A DNA stretch of 64,000 nucleotides from Desarmillaria ectypa. Lineage: Eukaryota > Basidiomycota > Agaricomycetes > Agaricales > Physalacriaceae. The position numbers were made by a program, and so were the translations under genes. Of the stretch, positions 35,225-47,554 are shown one piece after another. The notes beneath the pieces were generated by a model. That model was given only the letters and a program-made list of their open reading frames with translations, did not search any database and had not been told where the DNA came from. Every line of letters starts with the position of its first letter. The stretch's first letter is position 1. Location of the stretch: NCBI GenBank assembly GCA_030407005.1, contig JAUDYN010000004.1, positions 372,001 through 436,000 of the forward strand. The letters run 5' to 3'.

Positions 35225-37735
35225 ATGGAACAACAGCGGATTCCTTTTCCTAGGTCACGCGCAGCCTCAGAAGTTACACCTCGTATGTTATCACAGCTGC
35301 CTTTTTCGTGTACACTTAGCTCACAGCGTCCTTGGCATCTTTTAAGCTCGCAATGGTGACGGTAACTCTACTTTTGTAAATTTCATCGCACCTTCTGAAG
35401 ACAACCTGCTAGAATCCATCGCCAACGAGACCTTCCATTCGGCTGGTAAGCATTCGCTCTTGAGTAATTAGATTTTACATTTAACAATATCCCCTTCATC
35501 TAGTGGAACCGAGCGAAGGAGGTATAGCTCATACAATTATTGGCTTTTCAGGTTCCTCACCGAGATTTCAGGATCGAACATCAAACCCTCTGAGACCAAT
35601 AACTCGACGACAGGTAAGTAAATACTGAATTTGATTCAGCACTTTATCTGATGCATGACACAGACTCCTTTGCCACGTCTTACTCTAAGCTGACATTGTC
35701 TGATAAATTGTCTGAACTCCCACCTCCCAACAGCCCTAACTTAAACAGGACTCGATCCCCAAACCCCGGTGCTGGCCGAGGTTTTAGACGCAGTTTTGAA
35801 GCGTCGGGTTCTCTTCCCTCAGTGAGAAGTGCAGGAGATATAGATCTTATACAATCTGCGTGGAATAGCCCTCGACAGAGCAGCCATCTAGTCACTCAGT
35901 CGAATGCCTCAGACGGCTCAATAGGCCTTGATACGCCAAGGAATAGAGCCTCATTAGATTCCGACCGCATCTCCTTACCTGCCTTGCACAGCGTTAGAAA
36001 CGGTATGATCACTTATTACGTCCTCAATATCAAGCTTATCTTGGCTCCAGCTTTTTCTCGCAGAAACAGGGGAAGCGATCCTACTCTCCCAGCTCAGCGT
36101 ACTGAACAGCTGAGAGGAGAAACCGTCGAATCACGCTCTCGTTCTCCGTCTCGTGCAGCGTCTCCTCTTCGTCTATTACAACAATGGTCTCAAGGTCGTC
36201 ATCGTTCTCATAATAACCAGACGGAGGAACCATTTATCCCCGTCGATCCTTTCCGTGCAAAGTCCCATTTCCGTTTACCATGCGTTCCCTGCCTTTGTGT
36301 CAGCGAAACTAACGATGGCCCGGAGACGGGAACGGATTATGACTGCGGCCAGATCAAGCGGCATGCTGAAAGCATAACCACTTTTGTCACCGAGACGCTA
36401 CCACGATTATTCTATTTATATTCACTTCTCCATCTGCCCGCTCTCTATTTCTCTAGGGTCGCACGAATTTTCGAGGACGCGGAAGTTAGTCGGCCTGATG
36501 TGCAGCGCATGATTGATGCATGTTCCCGTCCGGGATATACTATACCTCTGTCCTCCCATGTGAACATTAATTCGAACGCGCATCGTACATCGGCTGCTGG
36601 AGTATCTGGACACGTCGGTGCTGCGGCACTAGTTGCTGATCTGGATATTCTTCCAGAAGATTGGGCAGCACCGTTCGTCTCGCCGGCGCTTGTCCGATTC
36701 AAGCATTCATGGGAGGCCTTTATTGATACCCTTATGAGAGAGTGGAAAACTCTCAATGTCGTTTCTGCTCTATTATTAACGTATGCGTTTCTTGCCCGCT
36801 CTTCTGTGAGTGTATCGCTGATGATATCAGAGCTATTTTAACCATGTTCCAAATACCGAACGCTGCCTCCGATCCTATCACCCGAACGGCGGCGTTGTTG
36901 TCATTAATATGCGCTTTAATGAGCGTGTCTTATGGATGCATGTACATCGTCAGGTGAGACTCATATGCACCTTTCGCTTGTCAAGCCTCTAATCCCTTGT
37001 AGATTTGGAACCATGAGGACTATGTATCGCGCCTCGCGATGGGCCGAGGTAAGAAAGGGAAACTGTATGAACGGAGTATGCACTGAATGATTTGTAGGAG
37101 GCTCGTAAGACCAACACTGTAATTTGGTGGAACGTCTGGGTTATGCTCGCAATGCCATCCGTATGGCTGTCCTGGTCTGTCTCAGCGTTGATTTGACTGA
37201 CTTGTAGCACTGATCACCTCGTTGATATAGGTCCATGGTCTACTTTGTCATTTCCATCCTATCCTTCGTATGGCGCACAGGATCGTATGTCGACCCAGAT
37301 CAGCGCTCGGGGCTGAGTCCTACCGGTACTCTGGGTCCACGAATTGCGATTACAGGTGTTTTCCTGATTGGGATGGTGTATCTCGTACTCATTGTGAAGA
37401 CCCTTAAGAGCTATGGCACGCATTGGGTGTTGAGATCAGGGGGACAGGTGGGAGTGCAGGAGGAAGAGAGACGTGGAAGAGAGAGGGAGCGGGGTACGAG
37501 CAGCCAGACGAGCAGGAGGCGTAGTGAGCGGTATGACCATGTACCGGAGGCTACAGCAAGGGGAACTCCAGATCTTCGCAAGGATAAGGTAATTGAAGAA
37601 GTGACGGAAGCAGAGGTGAAGGAGAATGGTCGGTTGAGAACTCTATTAGGGTTGGGGGCGGGCCAGAATTCGGATTTGGAGAAGGGGATGCGGGCGGCGA
37701 AGGATTCGCTTAGACGTGCTCGTTCATCAGGCTGA
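35225..37735 (+). CDS. agaricomycete multi-pass membrane protein of unknown function
   Basis: The ATG at 35225 begins MEQQRIPFPRSRAASEV. An intron (GTATGT to TTTAAG, about 35281-35346) keeps the frame into PRNGDGNSTFVNFIAPSED. The N-terminal half is disordered and Ser/Arg/Pro-rich. A conserved helical region follows (ALYFSRVARIFEDAEVSRP, VRFKHSWEAFIDTLMREWK). At least four transmembrane segments come after it: TAALLSLICALMSVSYGCM, an IWWNVWVMLAMPSVWLSW segment, MVYFVISILSFVWRTG and GVFLIGMVYLVLIVK. The tail is charged, with an Arg/Glu-rich stretch, and the stop ends at 37735. I recall similar uncharacterised proteins in mushrooms. No enzymatic motif is visible; a membrane scaffold or transport-related role is only a guess. 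Confidence 0.7.
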
Positions 37736-38830
37736 ATTATGACTTCAGTATGATTACTTATGGACTGACTTGCTATGGACTGTTGTATTCACCCTTATTG
37801 TAGAAGATTGCGTTGCTGTATAGACATGCATGTCACCGGAGCACTTGATCAATTGGCAGTTCTTCCGTTAAATGGTTATGTTCGTCGCGCCTTATGGAAT
37901 AGCATCCAGCGATGGTCGTGTACATAGCACTCACGGTAAAGTAGATCACAACTCGGGTACGATGGCGAGATATGCCGCCAGTTGTCGAACATTTCAGACC
38001 CATGCTTATTACGTTTCAGTTGCAATGAACTAACCATCCTCATGCTGTCCAGAGAGGTATACAGGATTTCGTGCAAAAGTGGCATTTGCGTGTCGAACTC
38101 CAAATTCCATCGAAGAATACATAGTGGTTTGGGATGGATGATCAGGCCTCAGGCCTCAGGAGCTGTCTTGGTGGCCGACTTTCAGCAAAAGACTGAAGTG
38201 AGATCTGTCGTCAAATATGGTACTTTCAGAAGCTAATCGAGGATAGGACGGTCCGGCATATCCTGGAATTTATCAAGGCCCTGTCTTACTACCACAGAGC
38301 AGACTTTTCTTCCATTTTATCCGTGTGGTCGGACCGCTACCCATTCAGTTGCTGATCGAAACTATCGTCGAGGATTTGCACTACAGCAGCTTCAGCTTTA
38401 GTCCGCGGTATATGTTGAAGATGTCAATAATGATATAAGGAAACACTGTCAGTTGGAGCCAGTTGCAACTTACGCATTGGTTGAGCTTTCAGCCAGTGCA
38501 AGCACAACTATGACTATTTTGACTGACTATTGAGAGCTTGGTCCAGATTCATGATGTATACTATGAGAAGTGGGAATCTAATGGCTAGTGTGCATCAAAC
38601 AAAATGATAGATCAATAATTAGATGAGGTTCCACAATAAGCAAACTCCCCATTTCGCTATTGAAATCGTGAGGTGACCATATCGAATATATTTTCCTGAG
38701 ATTTTCCCCGGTGTGACATGCACGTAACGACTGTGCTAGCATGTACAAAAACGTGATTTTAAAACATGTTTTCCTATGCATATCTGTATCATAGAAGATT
38801 GAGTTCAGCATGATTTTCCAAAAAGGTTTT
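37736..38830. other. intergenic between convergent genes
   Basis: Over 1 kb without a supported gene. A small triplication CAGGCCT near 38144-38161 is the only local pattern noticed. Confidence 0.45.
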
Positions 38831-41786
38831 CTAAACTGCGTGACCGGCGGTGTCCGAAGACGATACTTGTCTTTCCCCCAAGACCTGCCGGAGCAAAAGT
38901 TCAACTCGCTCACGGTCCTCACTGATACGATGCATCTCCTCTACCCATCTCGCTTCCCGCTGCTCATAAATGCCTCCCAGCGTATTCAAACTCTGCAATG
39001 CAGCGCTCAAAGCCCGCCTCAAATCCTCTTCCCTCGACTCACTTCCATCAGACCCACTTCCAGACATACTCGACGGCGACAAGAACCGATCTGCTAAAGA
39101 GGATCTATGCGAACGACTCTGCCGGCGCTGAATCGCCAATTGCCGGAATCCTGATCTTATCCCTTGCATCATGGGCGACCGAGCTAAAGTCGACGACTGC
39201 CTCCTAATTGAACGCGAAGTCATCATATGCAGCTTGGTTGAATGGGACGGGGCTGCCATCAGGACCATCGTAGCGTCAGTCTGGCGATCAACAGCCTGGA
39301 ACTGCCGAACGATAGGGTCAGAATTGCCTATCTCGTCGACTAAAGAAAAACTCACAGCTTGAACAAGCGCATCCCAGCGCGTCTCCCATCGACGACGGCG
39401 TTTTTCGACACTGCTGACAAAGGAAGGATGGTATTCTAGTTCTAACAAATCTTCTTCGTCTTGATCTTCATCCTCGTCCACCCAGTCATCGTTGTCATCG
39501 TCAGTATGACCTCCGTTCACCCAGGCCCCTTCCTCTACGACGGCGAAACGAGTCTCCTCTCCGGCGGTTTCTTCGCCAGATGTAGACGGTTCAGGACTCG
39601 TATCTCGCGGCTGAGTACTTTCCACACGAGGAGGAGGCTTTCTCCCGGCAGCTTGTGTACGTAAATCAGTAGAGTCGCGTTTCTTCTTCAAGCCTACGTT
39701 TGCAGGGCGTGGGAGTGGAATGGGTTCATGGCTAGGACTCGACCTAATGCTTATCGGATCTGGATATCGGCCTCCCAGGACCCTTTGAGTATGCCAGTAC
39801 GCCCAGGGGTTAAAGGACGGTGTGGGGAAGGGTGTCGATGACGGAGATAAAGTAGAATCGGTGATATGGCCATGATTGTTGTTCTGAGCATACATAGACC
39901 ACTGCTTAGCGAACTGCTCCTGAATAACAGATGGGTGATTTAGATCGTAGTTTGCTGGCTTGGAATGCCCAGAATACGTCTGGGATCGCCGTACATGAGA
40001 GAACGGATACGGATAAGGAGAACCTGCTGGAGCGACGGGGCTGAATGGAGGAAGATCTTTAGCATCGTATCCACCAGATATCAACGGCGAGGGAGAAGGT
40101 GGCGACGTCTGGCTGTGTGGGGTAGGGGGAATAGGTGCATCCGGACGTGGCGAGCGTGCCAAATAGGCTTGAATATAAGCTGATGTCGGATGATCCAACA
40201 GATTAGAGAAGTCGTCAGAATATATCTGTGGCGTATAGGCACGAGTGCGTGGATCGGAAAACTGCTCTACCTGCTGTTTCCTTGGCTCGTACTGGGGTGG
40301 GATGTTGCGAGGGACGCTATGCGGCTCAAACAGTGCTTGGTCGAATCCTCTCAGTCCCAGCTGGTCCGTCACCCCATTACGCGGCCTGCCCCGACTGGGT
40401 TTGACGAACTGGCTCTGCTGATATCGATCCTGGGGGATGTCTGCAGGCAGACCAGAAGAAGGAGATCGAGGAGTGTACTGGCCATCTTCATCATCCCGCT
40501 GATCTGGCTCGATGAGGGTTTCGTCATCATCGTCGCGATGACCGGCACGACTACTTCTTCCGTCAAAGGAGCGATTGGTATCGTACCGGGAGGGATTTCC
40601 CTCTGGATGAAGGTCGGATGACGGAGCGGGGGACGCCTTGTGATGCTCGACATCAGCACCCGCCCATTTCTCCCGATCTCTGGTATCTCCATTGTTCGAT
40701 AGCAAATGAGTGATCTCCTCCTCGGGCTCCTCCTGTACTGGAAGGGACCTATCAGGGCTACGAGTGTGGATTGCTTGCAAGGGAGGCGTCTGCGTAGAGA
40801 GGGATAATATGGGTCGACCGTCCGCACCGCCGGGAGCCGAAATTCGTTTGGGTATCGGTGACGCATCGTACTGGTACTGGGCATAGTTCTGCAACGCAGA
40901 TGGGTGTTCTCCGGGGCTCCCCACCGGTGTATGGTAAGCGGGCGACTGACGTAGCTCTGGGACTTGGATCTGTGCTGGAGGAGAAGAGGGCTGGCGATCA
41001 CGAACCTTTGGACTTTCTCTCTGAGCCTGTTGCCCCTTGGGACTGGATTTCTCCGTTGCCCGAACCCGCTCGACGGCGGGATCTCTAGAGGGCGAATCTG
41101 CCTGTCCGTAACCCATGGGATATGAATTCGGAGGCTGGGCGATATTCTGCGACTGCTGCAGATCGGCCCTCTCAATTTCGGCCAAGAGCTCCTCAGTCAT
41201 TTGCCAGTTCTCATCATTTTGGAACTTGGTGAGAAACTGCTGAGGGGGAACGCGGTTGATGGGGCGGGGGTAGTGGGTATTGACGTTGGGCTGAGAATGT
41301 GATGGTTGGGAGGGTTGTGGACTCATGCGATGCTCTGCGGTTTCAGGGGGACTAGGATGCGGTGGCGTAGGTAAGAGTCTTTGTACCTGGGGGTTTGGGG
41401 GTGATCGCCTAGAACTATTGGGCGCTGTCGGAGCTGGCTGGGCTGGCTGGTGGGTAGAGGCGAATATCTGTGTGGCCGATGTCATGGGCTGCGCCTTGAT
41501 CGTCCGCGTGCGAAACGAAGAAGGCGACGGTGACTTCTCTCTGGGCGGCATTTGGCCTGTGCATGATGATAGTTAGCATCCGATTAATACAGTAGCGACA
41601 AAGACAAAGATTCGATTGAAAGGAAGGCGTAGCGCCCAACTATTACATAGTGTTCTTCCCAGTAGGGGGTAGATGGATCGATTTGAAACCGATTTTTCAC
41701 GTTAATGAAAGAGTAGCACGAGACATACCTTGAGAAGCTGGATGAATTTGTGATTTACGAGGGCGCTGGGGCGACTGGTTGGACAT
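38831..41786 (-). CDS. large disordered protein with C-terminal helical domain, unknown function
   Basis: A nearly intron-free frame of about 906 codons (41551-38831) is extended upstream by a small first exon. The ATG at 41786 gives MSNQSPQRPRKSQIHPASQ, followed by a GTATGT...CACAG intron (41728-41557) that joins in frame. The total is about 925 residues. The first 650 are Pro/Ser/Gln-rich and disordered. An acidic block (DDDNDDWVDEDEDQDEED) follows, then a basic helical domain: VEKRRRRWETRWDALVQAV, DATMVLMAAPSHSTKLHM, SRSIRRQ. The end is coiled-coil-like (REEDLRRALSAALQSL, EERVELLLRQ-type heptads). I believe the C-terminal domain is conserved among agaricomycetes. Location and partners are unknown; a nuclear or scaffold role is a guess. 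Confidence 0.75.
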
Positions 41787-42343
41787 TGCACACAAATTAA
41801 AGAAAACAATGGTCCAGGGGGGGGGGGCAAGATGAGATGGGAACAAAGGATTCAGGATCGACCGCACAACAAAGGACCGGTCTTTAGGCGAGCAGTTGTG
41901 CTACGCGCGTTTCCCTCGTGTCCAAGACAGGATGACGCCTCCAGAAGGCAATGAGGTCGGCAACCACGAATGGCAGTCAGCCTCGAGGCATCTTGAGGCT
42001 ATATCTGGGAACGAAACAACCGCCTAATCCGGTATATTGATATCTGGCTGATTTCCGCATATTTCTAGATTCCTTGCCTTAATAATGGCAGCAGAGTTTC
42101 TGTAGAACAAAAGGAACTTCAAGAATCTGGTTACCAGGGGAAAGGGGAGGGAACAAACTGGCAAAAAACAGAACAAGATGCAGAACACAAAGGCTTGGAA
42201 AAGAAGGAAACATAAAAGGTCCTTCCCCGCGTAACGATCACGTGATAAAATAATAATTTATTTCTTGAATTAGGCATAAGGTATGCCGTCACTAGTGCCA
42301 AAGGGTTGTCCTTCGACTTGATTTTTATTACACTCAACCGTAC
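41787..42343. other. divergent promoter region with a poly-G run
   Basis: Separates two divergent genes. Contains a run of about 13 G near 41816-41828, which may cause assembly or sequencing errors, and no open frame of note. Confidence 0.45.
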
Positions 42344-44510
42344 ATGCCTGCCACGCTACCCAGCTCAAGGTATGCTGCTGCGGCTTGTTTTATTATGTAG
42401 TTCATTGCCTATGCCTGCCAGGTTCATCCAAATCTATGATTCGTTGCCACCAGAGTCTCAAAGGAAACTCGTCGAAGCAAATCTTAGGTACATTCTCGAC
42501 TCTGCACCCAGGAGGAAGGCCAGGCGAGGTACGTTCGTGACGTCCATAGGAGCTGAAATTTCCTCAATTATATTCAGTCGTGTGCTATGCCTCGAGGTTT
42601 CGGAAACGGCACTCTTTGATTCCACTTTTGGATATGCAGGGAAAGAAGAAAGAGATCAATGGCCTGCTTGCCGACCTTGCACGCGATGTCAAGTGTTCCT
42701 TCGTGAAAGACAGGTCGAACCGTGATGAGCTGCTCACAGAAATCATCGACAGCATTTCGGTGTGGCTCTCCACGATATGGGTCGTCATCTACGAGCATCG
42801 TGTCCACTTCCGTCAAGCTCACCAGTGTCTGCTGTTTATCGCTGATGTACTGGAAAGGCTTGATGATGGGTCCAGGGTAGGAGGGTACGTGTTGTCTGTG
42901 ATGCATGGTAGTTGCTTGACGTGTTCGAATAGGTGTCAGTGCTCCATCAAGACATACGAGGTCGATATATGCCTCAAACGGACGAACGGCAAAACTGTGA
43001 AACATTTCTTGTTCCATGGACCGCATAATATCAGCTCTGTACTACTGTGGATGTGGAGAGAGTTGTTCGTGTCTCTCTCTGCTTCCGGTGGTCGCCAAGC
43101 CAGGAAACAGCTACCCGAGATGTTGTTGGATATCGAAGAAGAGATGGGGTGGAAGTCATTGGTACGGCTGCTCCATGGGGGCAGCAACGGTAAGTTGAGC
43201 CACGCTATCAAAGGGTTTCGTTCCTACGTTTTATAACCTTAGAAGACGAAGACGGAGAAGAAGACTGGGAAGACTACAACAATGACGATAAAGACGACAA
43301 ATCAGACTACGGCTCCGACACTGACGGCATCCAGTGCTCCTGTCATCTCCACGCCAGCCACTGGTCACAGCAAATCGACCGACAAAGACTGCACCTGCGA
43401 GAATTTGTCCAACAGCGGCTACACAGCCTATTTGAGACTGCGCCTTCCCGAGATCTGTATATCACCCTAAAAGCACTAGGTGCTGACAACCCAGTTGAGA
43501 CACATAAAAATCTATTTGACATTTTGTCCCGAATCGCCGGGTACAGCTCTGACTCTTTGGCCGCGGCCCTAGAAATCTACGCGACCGAGAACGATACTCT
43601 TGCAATTCTCAATCTCCTTGATTCTCATTCGTCGCTCCTCCGCCCACGCGACGCTCCAGTCCTCCAAGTTGCCCTCCTCGTCCTCTCCTCGTCCCCTTTA
43701 TTTCGGATGCGCACCCTCCAAATAATTGAAAAAGAAATGACAGACTTGGTTTGCGCAGTCCGTTCCGCTATCCGTTCAAATTTCTGTCGCATCGAAGATT
43801 CTATACATAGGGACGAATTGCAGCGGATACTCAAGCTACCTTCTTCCTCGCAACAGCGGAGCGACCGAATTGAACAATGGGTGGACGATGTCATCACGCC
43901 CTCCTCCGCGCCCCTCCACGCTGTCGCGTTCGCAGCTATGATGATGGGTATCCCTGCACCTGGGATCGAAGAGGGCGAGGATCCGGATTTCTTGGGTCAC
44001 TTAGACCTGGATCCGTCAGACCCTGATTTGGAGGACCTCAGGGAGGAACTGAGGCCGCCGCTAGGGGAGCGGTTCGATGGCTGGATCGAGGTCACCAACG
44101 CGATCAGGGGTGGGGCGCCCATCTTGGCCAAGGTCTATGCGAAAGTGACGGAACTCATGCCCTTCTTGCGCGCGCATGATGTGGGCGAGGCTATGCAGAC
44201 AAGGTCGAGAATACGTCACTACTGATATCGTTAGCGCTGATTGATATGCCCTCGTAGGATCTCGGATCGACCGAGCAAGAGGCATGTGAGCGACGTCCTG
44301 AACACGCTCTCCTCCTTTGCGAAGATTCAACGAAAGAAGATGGCTCTGAGGGCTGATAAGAAACGGCAAAAACATCAGCAGCAACAACAACCGGCTTCTT
44401 CAACACAGTCCTTCCGAATCGGTGCTGGCGGATTCACGTTTAATTTTTCACCAAGCCCTGCTCCGCCTCCCGGCCATGCATCTTTTGGTGGTATTGATGA
44501 TGTTGATTAA
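42344..44510 (+). CDS. conserved agaricomycete protein of unknown function
   Basis: The ATG at 42344 (MPATLPSSR) splices over a 60-base intron to FIQIYDSLPPESQRKLVEA. Further exons encode EINGLLADLARDVKCSF, WLSTIWVVIYEHRVHFRQA, a WMWRELFVSLSASG segment, a strongly acidic Asp/Glu linker (about 43240-43310), a Cys/His cluster (CSCHLHASHW), then a long helical region. That region includes LYITLKALGADNPVETHKN and ILNLLDSHSSLLRPRDAP. Late segments VTELMPFLRAHDVGEAM and DRPSKRHVSDVLNTLSSF are the best conserved part as I recall it. The end is Gln-rich, then GAGGFTFNFSPSPAPPP and the stop at 44510. The protein has no signal peptide and no catalytic motif; the helical architecture suggests a scaffold. 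Confidence 0.7.
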
Positions 44511-44849
44511 CGTATACCCGTATCATGCACTTAATAACTATTGTTATGACAGATATCCCCGTGCAGATAAATGTATTGCCCATTTCCTCTGGCGACGTCC
44601 AAGACAGCCTCAACCTTCTTGCCCGGTAGCCGCGCTAAACACATCTCCGCACACATGGAAGCTGCGTTCAAAGGACCCTTCAGTTCACTACATACACATG
44701 TCGGTCATCTCTGATGTTCAAGTCATATCTTACGCTTGCATGTCGAAAGCAAAACACGCCCAGCGACGCCCGGCGGCGTCCAAGAAAACGTGTTTTTAGG
44801 CTTCGCAGCACGCCGGTCATTGTTCTAACCCGATAGTCGGTATATCGTC
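44511..44849. other. intergenic
   Basis: No supported gene. A 125-codon frame near 44422-44799 overlaps the end of the upstream gene in another frame and is judged a shadow. Confidence 0.4.
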
Positions 44850-44869
44850 ACCCATGATGGACTTTGCGA

Positions 44870-45120
44870 ACTCTTTGCTGTATCTTACAGTGCTTTGTAA
44901 AAAGGTCAGCATAAATTTCTCGATCAAAACATCCTGCGAAATTGTAGTTCAGGGCTGGTGTTGGTGTTGGTGTTGGTACCAGCACAAGGTCCCAATAAGG
45001 AACGGTCGGGTCCACAGCCCTAACATGGCAAAGCCATGCGCTGTGGCCACGAAGGCTCATACCATTGTGATCACACTGTTGAGTGTGTCGCGCGGAGTAG
45101 AGAAACTTCGCGGTGTATAA
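44870..45120 (+). mobile_element. LINE-like RT relic, plus-strand fragment
   Basis: Bases 44880-44945 encode LTVLCKKVSINFSIKTSCEI. This resembles the minus-strand fragment at 45565-45495 (VTTLCKKVGIIFSKQKHF). The two fragments are thus inverted relics of one repeat. A (TGGTGT)-type microsatellite follows at about 44955-44977. Confidence 0.4.
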
Positions 45121-45140
45121 AAAGGAAGGATTAAATTCAA

Positions 45141-45620
45141 TCACAAGGTACGGAAGACATGAAATACATATTTTGCTAAAAAGCCTACAGTTCTCATGCC
45201 CTCTGCCCCTAGAAGGACATGTATGATTTCGTATCCAGATGTAGCAGAGCACAGCTGGTGCACTAAAGGGTCGGAGGCAAGTAGGAAAATGTTGTGGAAA
45301 AAATTGGCACGCAAGTCCTTCAAGGGGCCGGATCCTTCGCAGTACAACAAAACATGAGCTTCGTCTTCAACCTCCGAGTGACAAGAACGGCACAAACGTT
45401 GCGAGTGGGGAACAGCTGGTCTGGTTTATGAAGCAGGTTAGGCACGTCGCTGCCGAGTTCCCGATTCCCGATCCAGGCAACGGGCCAACATCAACCAACG
45501 AAATTTCGCGAAATGTTTTTGTTTCGAAAATATGATGCCAACCTTTTTGCAAAGTGTTGTAACGTCATAGGGTCTGTCATCCATGGACGCTAACTTTCCG
45601 CGTGGCAAACTATTGTACAC
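45141..45620 (-). mobile_element. LINE-like retrotransposon C-terminal relic (zinc-binding RT tail)
   Basis: Frames on the minus strand read VTTLCKKVGIIFSKQKHF and, downstream, CRSCHSEVEDEAHVLLYC then SGPLKDLRANFF. The Cys-x2-Cys...His...Cys pattern followed by Glu-x-x-His-x-Leu is typical of the zinc-binding C-terminal tail of fungal non-LTR retrotransposon polyproteins. Frames change in the middle, and no RT core or endonuclease remains. Confidence 0.6.
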
Positions 45621-45639
45621 GCATTCATGAGTGTCCGCT

Positions 45640-46112
45640 ATATGGGAATCGGATGGGGCTTCTATTGCAAGTCATGGGTACGAAAGAAGGAAGATGACAA
45701 ATCGACCAACCTAAATCACGATCGGAATTCAGGGAGGACGAGCACGATTGGTAGCCGATACATCTAATCCACAGCACGTGCAATGGCGCTCGCAGCAACA
45801 AGGCAACGCCAACCGAAGATATTTTCATAAACTCTTCAACCACCACTAAAATCCACGCCGAGCAATAGAGGAGTGTCCTCCTTCCTTGCACCAGCGCAGC
45901 ACGAAACAGGACAAACCAAACACGGAGCGGACGAGCGTCCCAGTCAACAATCATCCGCGGAACATCATTCTTCCATTAAATCAAAAAACATGACGGGGCG
46001 AATTAACATTACATCTCGAATACATTTGCTTCCATTTTCCCTTCATTTTACAGTCACTCAGAGACGACCTGTATAATGGATGAACCAACACCGTGGGACT
46101 GAAATGGACCGG
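45640..46112. other. intergenic
   Basis: No supported gene; it lies downstream of the aldolase stop codon. Confidence 0.4.
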
Positions 46113-47554
46113 TTACGCACCAACATTGCCAAGGTCTTCACATGCCTCCTTGACACGAACAACAAGCGTCTTCTCACCCTCACGCACCCATACACGAGGA
46201 TCATAGAACTGCATGTTCAATTTAATCCCAGCAGGAACGATATAACCGATAGAAGTACGCACCTTCTTATTGGGCTTGTCAGCGCCCTCAGGATTACCAA
46301 CCTGGGTCTGGAGGTAATCCTTCTTGTTCTGGACAAAGTCCCGAATACCAGCCAGATAAGCAAACTGGGTATCTGTGTCGACGTTCATCTTGACGACACC
46401 GCTGCTCACAGCAGTTTTGATTTCCTCTTTGGTGGATCCAGAACCGCCATGGAAGACGAGGAACAATGGCTTCTCTTTGCCGCCAAGTTTCTGGCTCGCA
46501 TATGCTTGGTGCTGTCCGAGAAGTTCAGGCTGGAGACGGACATTTCCAGGCTTATAGACGCCGTGAACATTACCAAAGGCAGCGGCGATACTGAAGTTAG
46601 GGGAGATCTGGATGAGGGCGTTGTAAACATCCCAGATGTCCGCTGGCTGGGTGTAGAGGCTGGCATTGTCAACGCCTGTGTTGTCGACACCATCTTCCTC
46701 CCCGCCGGTGATACCGATCTCCATTTCAAGCCACAGACCGAGGGGCGCCATGCGTTTGAAGTACTTAACGCATGTCGCAATGTTCTCCTCTTTTGGTTCC
46801 TCGGAAAGATCAAGCATGTGGGAGGAGAAAAGGGGTTCCTGGTGCTCCTTGAAGTAGGCTTCGTCGGCCTCGAGCATACCGTCGAACCAGGGCAGGAGTT
46901 TGTGGGCGCAGTGGTCACTGTGGAGAATGACCGGGCTAAGACGGCGTGTTAAGATAGAGAATGACAAGTCTTAATGAATAAACCTACACGCCGTAAGCCT
47001 TGCTTACAGTTCGAACGTGGAGCGCGGCAGCTGTTGCACCGGCAATAGAAGCCTGCTGCTTGTCGTTGGCCAGGCCCTTGCCAGCGAAGTAGGCACTGCC
47101 ACCTTGGGAAACCTGGATGATGATGGGCGATTTGATGTCCCTACAGTAGCGATGAGCAAATCGCCGTTGGATACGGTCATGACGAGGTTTACCTGGCAGC
47201 CTCAAGTACAGCGTTCGCAGTTGAGGATGAGGTGACATTCTATCGACGTGAATGTAAGTATTATAAATCAGATATGAAAGGACAGCTCACGATAGCCTAT
47301 ACGGTGAATACCGGCGATGAGTATAGATATCAACCGGCAGCTGCAGAAAACTCACAGGAATGGCAAACTACACGAAAATTAAGCATATATGCGTCAAAAT
47401 AAGCACTATCTAGCATACCTTGTTCGCCTTTGCGTACTCGAAGACTTTGCGGACATTATCGCCAGTCAAAACACCAGCCTGCAGTGGTCGTTATCATCGG
47501 TTGCCAGCATCGACTGGCTACAATACTTACTGGAACGATGTCAAGGATGCCCAT
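46113..47554 (-). CDS. FBA1: fructose-bisphosphate aldolase, class II
   Basis: This zinc enzyme of glycolysis and gluconeogenesis reversibly splits fructose 1,6-bisphosphate into DHAP and glyceraldehyde 3-phosphate in the cytosol. The ATG at 47554 encodes MGILDIVP. A GTAAGT intron leads to AGVLTGDNVRKVFEYAKAN. Later exons hold ARDIKSPIIIQVSQGGSAY, SIAGATAAALHVRTVSKAY, the metal-binding VILHSDHCAHKLLPW, LGLWLEMEIGITGGEEDG, ISPNFSIAAAFGNVHGVY (second metal His), LFLVFHGGSGSTKEE and VKMNVDTDTQFAY. The stop is at 46113-46115 after EDLGNVGA. The intron between KAYG and VPVILHSDH is GTAGGT to TTAG (about 46985-46936). Length of about 360 residues is typical. A long plus-strand frame overlapping it is an antisense shadow. 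Confidence 0.95.

Noticed and set aside
41816..41828. Poly-G run as a functional G-quadruplex
   Set aside because: A single homopolymer without spaced G-tracts; more likely a replication or sequencing slip site.
46080..46952. 290-codon plus-strand open frame
   Set aside because: It lies exactly antisense to the aldolase coding exons and has no motif; codon bias of the real gene keeps the opposite frame open.
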